Origin: Pseudomonadota bacterium
GTDB lineage: Bacteria > Myxococcota_A > Polyangia > Polyangiales > Polyangiaceae
Direction of reading: 5' to 3'
Assembly (NCBI GenBank): GCA_023398955.1
Contig: JAEWRL010000163.1
Location: 16,424-80,423 of the forward strand
DNA length: 64,000 nt
The notes under the pieces are model-generated. The model was not told where the DNA came from. It ran no database searches and was given only the letters and a program-made list of their open reading frames with translations. Positions 60,761 through 64,000 of this stretch are shown here, piece by piece; the stretch's first letter is position 1, and every line of letters begins with the position of its first letter. The position numbers and the translations under genes are program-made.

Positions 60761-62137
60761 GTGGTGGTGACGAGCCGTCGCGCCCCCAGAGCAAGAAGCT
60801 TCATCTCGCGCTTTGGCACCTCGACGACGTTCGTGGCTGCCTGGGGAATGCTCGCCGCTTGCGCGCCGTCCCTGACGCCACCGAGCAAGGGCGAGACGGT
60901 CCCCGGCAGGGAACCTCGAGCAGCGACCGCACCGATTTCTCCGCCCAGCAGCTCGCCACGCGCGCCCGACGGCACCTCCCCCCGTAGGCCAGAGCCTGTG
61001 GGAGGCGCGGCTGCAACTCCGCTGCCGAAGGACTTGGACCTTGCGCGGGCAACAGGTCTGGTGCGCATCCCCGCCGCCGCCGCGCCCCTGGTAGCGACCT
61101 CGTCCGGATTCTGGCTTGGGCCGGATCTCGAGGCCGTTCCCGCGCTCGGAGGACGTCCTCCGACGCATGCATCAGCGCCCGACAGCGCGAAGTATCTGGA
61201 TCCGCTTGCTCGACGTGCCGAGTCGTACCTCTGCCGCGGAGCGCCCCGACATCCGAGCACCGTCGTCTTCGCGGATGCGCAGCTCCCCTTCCAGACGCTG
61301 CGCGACGTCATCCACACCTTGGGCCACGGCTTCGACTCCATCTACCTGGCCGCCCAGGACGCCGGCTCGGCGGAGGGCGTGCTCGGCATCATTCGCGCGC
61401 GGCTGACGGTGTCGCCGGAGGCGCCCGACGACTACGACGCGACCATCGTCCACGGGGACGAAGGCGTCGAGCTCGTGACCTCGTGGAGGCCCAAGACGAG
61501 CATGCGGTGCCTCGCACATACGAACACGAAGCACGAGGGACGCGCCAAGCACGCCAAAGGAGGGCTCGAGGGATGCCTCGGACGCCTAGAGGTCGGCTCT
61601 CCGCCTCGCGTGGCGATCGCCGCTTCTCCGCGCGTCCCGACCGCGGCCATCCTCGAGCTCGCTGCGGCGGCAGCACGTGCATTGTCTGGCGAGCAGGTGC
61701 TACTCGAGATTGTGCTGCTCGGTGAAGCGTCCCTGTCGCCCTCCCCCGGCGGTCCAGCAAAGACTGTTGCGGGAGGGTCTTCCAAAACAGCTCCCGCTGG
61801 ACCTCCGGGTGTGATCGCCACCTTGAACCAGGAGTTCAGGGGGTGCTACGAGGCCCACCTCGAAGAGGTCCCTTCCGCGACTGGTCGCGTGCTACTGACT
61901 CTCCATGTCGACGCACAGGGGGTCGTCAGGGAAGCAGCGGTCTCCCCCTCCGAGACCCTCACGCCAATCCACGACTGCTTGCGCAGCGTAGCGCTCAGCG
62001 CGCGGTTCGGGGCCCAGGGGGAAGCCCTGGAACTGAGGGTACCGCTGCACTTCGTGCCGTCCGACGACGCCGTGCGACCTTGCTGGCGCCAACCCGAGAC
62101 CACTCACACTTCCCACGCCGGGTCGACGCAGAGGTAG
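60761..62137 (+). CDS. lipoprotein with ExbD-like and AgmX-like domains
   Basis: A 458-residue lipoprotein. GTG start; the signal reaches lipobox LAAC (Cys34). The middle (about 138-200, YLDPLARRAESYLCRG, VVFADAQLPFQTLRDVIHTL, DSIYLAAQ) is similar to the periplasmic part of ExbD/TolR proteins. The C-terminal region (about 350-440) has paired cysteines FRGCYEAHLEEVPSATG, RVLLTLHVDAQGVVREAAV and IHDCLRSVALSARFG, the AgmX/GltJ-type domain. Together they suggest an envelope protein coupled to TonB/Tol-like or gliding machinery. Confidence in the domain identity is moderate. It converges on the GPH transporter gene. Confidence 0.65.
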   Translation: MVVTSRRAPRARSFISRFGTSTTFVAAWGMLAACAPSLTPPSKGETVPGREPRAATAPISPPSSSPRAPDGTSPRRPEPVGGAAATPLPKDLDLARATGLVRIPAAAAPLVATSSGFWLGPDLEAVPALGGRPPTHASAPDSAKYLDPLARRAESYLCRGAPRHPSTVVFADAQLPFQTLRDVIHTLGHGFDSIYLAAQDAGSAEGVLGIIRARLTVSPEAPDDYDATIVHGDEGVELVTSWRPKTSMRCLAHTNTKHEGRAKHAKGGLEGCLGRLEVGSPPRVAIAASPRVPTAAILELAAAAARALSGEQVLLEIVLLGEASLSPSPGGPAKTVAGGSSKTAPAGPPGVIATLNQEFRGCYEAHLEEVPSATGRVLLTLHVDAQGVVREAAVSPSETLTPIHDCLRSVALSARFGAQGEALELRVPLHFVPSDDAVRPCWRQPETTHTSHAGSTQR

Positions 62138-62168
62138 CCGCACGAGCGTCGAGGAGCGTTGAGAAGGC

Positions 62169-63578
62169 TCAGCCGTGGGCCGTCAGGCCCTTGGCCTCGA
62201 GCTCGCGAGTTATCTCCATCATGCGCTTGTCGTCGAGGGGATAGAGGAGCATGAAGCCCGCGCCGAGGACGCACGCCGCCATCGGTGCCCAGCTCATCAT
62301 GACGCTCATGATCTCCTTCACCTTCTCCGACTGCTCCATGTCAGGGACATAGCCAGCCCAGCCAAGGAGAAGCCCTGTGAGCGCGCCGCCCACGGCCCAG
62401 CCGAACTTCTGGGAGAGTGAACCGGCAGACATGACGAGACCGTTCGAGGTCGACCCGCTTTCGTTGCGGATGGCGGCAGCTATGTCCGTGTACATCGCGA
62501 AGAGGATGGCCGCCGTCGGTGCGGTGAGGAACGAGAAGACGGCTTGCGTCGCGATGATCGTCGTGATGGCCGTGTTGGGGATGTAATAGAAGTAGATGCT
62601 GATCATGCCCGAGACCAGGATGAGCGTGTAGTACATCCGCTTCTTGTCCAAGGTCTTGGCGAAGAAGCCGAACGCGACGACCCCTAGGAGGCTGGAGATC
62701 GTACCGAAGGTGAAGAAGGCGCTCACCGCTCCGCCTTCGAAGTACCCCCAGCGCGCCACTGCCACGGGATCGGCGTAATACTTGAAGTAGTAGGCGGCCA
62801 CGCCGAAGCGCATCGTGAAGGCGGCGATCGTGAAGAAGGAGACGAAGAACAGGATCCACCACGGGCGGTTGCTGAAGATGCTCTTCATGTCCCTTCGCAC
62901 CTCACCCGCCGGCTTCACCTCGGGCTCGATGCGTTCGCGCGTCATCTTTCCGGCAAGCAGGAAGCACAGCACCCCCAAGGTGGCGAAGGCGCTCATGACG
63001 ATGAAGAAGCCCTTCTGTTTGTCCTCCCCACCCGCCAGCGCTACGAAATACATGAGCCCGCTCGACACAAGGAGACCGGCCGTCTGCGCCCCGATCATGC
63101 GGAAAAAGCTGGTGCTGTTTCGCTCCGAGGGCTCCTTGCTCATCACGCTCATCAAGGCCGAGTACGGGATGTTGATCGCCGTGTAGATCATGCCGAAGGC
63201 CGTGTACGTGACCCAGGCATAGATGAGCTTCGCGGTCGGAGCGAGGTCCGGCGTGAAGAACGCCATGGCCCCGACTAGGCCGAAGGGGAGAGCGAACCAA
63301 AACAGGAAGGGGCGGTACTTTCCCAGACCTGCGCGCGGCTTTACCCTGTCTGCGAGCAGCCCCATCACCGGGTCGTTCACGGTGTCCCAGACACGGGTCA
63401 CCAGGAGCATGACGCCGACAGCGGTGGCGGATATCCCGAATACGTCCGTGTAGAAGAAAGACCCATACAGGACGAAGGGCATCCAGAAGAGGTTCGACGC
63501 GAAGTCCCCCAGGGCATAACCGAACTTCTCGACGAACGGGATGACCTGGGACGGGTCGCTGGTTCCTTTGTCGGACAT
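62169..63578 (-). CDS. GPH family sugar:cation symporter (MFS)
   Basis: A 469-residue MFS-fold transporter of the glycoside-pentoside-hexuronide family, MelB-like. The start EKFGYALGDFASNLFWMPF is diagnostic, with TRVWDTVNDPVMGLLADR, RAGLGKYRPFLFWFALPFG and NIPYSALMSVMSKEPSERN. Twelve membrane segments are expected. GAGGAG four bases before the ATG at 63578 decides the start; the frame upstream to 63848 is not supported. The sugar is unknown. A 422-base region to the right holds its promoter. Confidence 0.93.
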   Translation of the reverse strand: MSDKGTSDPSQVIPFVEKFGYALGDFASNLFWMPFVLYGSFFYTDVFGISATAVGVMLLVTRVWDTVNDPVMGLLADRVKPRAGLGKYRPFLFWFALPFGLVGAMAFFTPDLAPTAKLIYAWVTYTAFGMIYTAINIPYSALMSVMSKEPSERNSTSFFRMIGAQTAGLLVSSGLMYFVALAGGEDKQKGFFIVMSAFATLGVLCFLLAGKMTRERIEPEVKPAGEVRRDMKSIFSNRPWWILFFVSFFTIAAFTMRFGVAAYYFKYYADPVAVARWGYFEGGAVSAFFTFGTISSLLGVVAFGFFAKTLDKKRMYYTLILVSGMISIYFYYIPNTAITTIIATQAVFSFLTAPTAAILFAMYTDIAAAIRNESGSTSNGLVMSAGSLSQKFGWAVGGALTGLLLGWAGYVPDMEQSEKVKEIMSVMMSWAPMAACVLGAGFMLLYPLDDKRMMEITRELEAKGLTAHG

Positions 63579-64000
63579 GGCTCCTCGATTCTGCGGTGCC
63601 GCGGCCGCTTCCGTGGCAAGTAAGGCGGCATTGCGGGCTTGCACTCCTACCAGATCCCGAGGCGCGCGGGAATCCTCGAGCGTTCCCGTGCGGAGAAGCT
63701 GTCCAGCGGACAAGAGGAGGGGCAGCCGCGCCCCGCCGACATGGCAACCCCGCCCGCGAGGATGGCCTGCCACCCCACGGGGAGTCGCGGGCCGGCCATC
63801 GCGGGGTCGCATCCGCGGAGTGGGACCTCGTCCTTTCCGCTCCCGCACGGAAGCTCGCGGGGGCTAGGGCCTGTCCCTGAATGCGTGCCCGTGCCCGTGC
63901 CCCCCAAGTTGATCGCCGCATTGCGTCAACTGCACTTTTGCGCCGAGAAACGTCATGGTACGGCTCGGCCGTAGATACCAGGTCTCGCTTTGAACGATTA
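63579..64000. other. gene-free right edge
   Basis: About 422 bases at the right end of the window. It should hold the transporter promoter. There is a Cys/Gly-poor GC-rich stretch with the repeat TGCCCGTGCCCG near 63886. No supported gene, tRNA or hairpin is seen; the last 60 bases could belong to an element continuing outside. Confidence 0.45.

Noticed and set aside
1..64000. CRISPR array
   Set aside because: No regularly spaced 25-40 base repeats with unique spacers; repeats seen are short tandem or coding linkers.

Overview
The window looks like chromosomal DNA of a high-GC, Gram-negative member of the Myxococcota, most likely a Polyangiales relative. This is inferred from gene content rather than from a marker gene: one secreted Cys-rich protein with a MYXO-CTERM-like tail, several lipoproteins with Gly/Pro-rich linkers, a cytoplasmic-kinase/TM Ser/Thr kinase, a TPR/PEGA-like envelope protein, two proteins with AgmX/GltJ-like C-terminal domains, a member of a small protein family starting GFNNNVRH, sigma-54 regulators and many hybrid histidine kinases.

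Layout. 1-8.2 kb: the 3' part of an RlmI-type methyltransferase, two PAS hybrid histidine kinases flanking an alpha/beta hydrolase and glyoxalase I, and a Sua5-type t6A enzyme. 8.2-13.2 kb: a minus-strand block of sigma-54 response regulator, histidine kinase and coiled-coil lipoprotein (GlrR/GlrK/QseG-like), followed by a diadenylate cyclase fused to YbbR domains. 13.4-20.5 kb: processive glycosyltransferase, M48 lipoprotein protease, an unknown protein, the MYXO-CTERM protein and a NYN nuclease. 20.6-26.7 kb: a complete tripartite MacA/MacB-type exporter (adaptor, separate ATPase, separate permease, TolC) joined by short overlaps and preceded by a TPR protein. 27-32.6 kb: Ser/Thr kinase, then a minus-strand series of Hsp70-like, MEMO1-like, AlgH and FGE-like genes. 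32.8-36.5 kb: small lipoprotein, phosphofructokinase, NCS2-like permease.

36.65-38.45 kb is the accessory region. A tRNA-Cys gene has its 3' 45 bp duplicated 1.73 kb away, as left by site-specific integration. The enclosed segment carries a HicB/HicA-like toxin-antitoxin pair, a small unknown gene with a good ribosome binding site, and a cluster of CGTACG palindromes, but no integrase. I regard this minimal tRNA-anchored island as the best candidate for an undescribed element.

38.6-64 kb is mostly housekeeping: GFNNNVRH protein, degenerate HD-GYP/receiver/PATAN protein, rplM-rpsI, uvrB, manC, recN, thioredoxin-like protein, PNPOx-family protein, NtrY-like kinase, M18 aminopeptidase, glgA, dapB and a GPH sugar transporter, interspersed with lineage-type lipoproteins. 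A paired set of DnaA-box-like sequences lies between glgA and dapB. No CRISPR array, rRNA operon, transposase or phage gene was seen. All functional calls are from reading the sequence; none was checked by a search.
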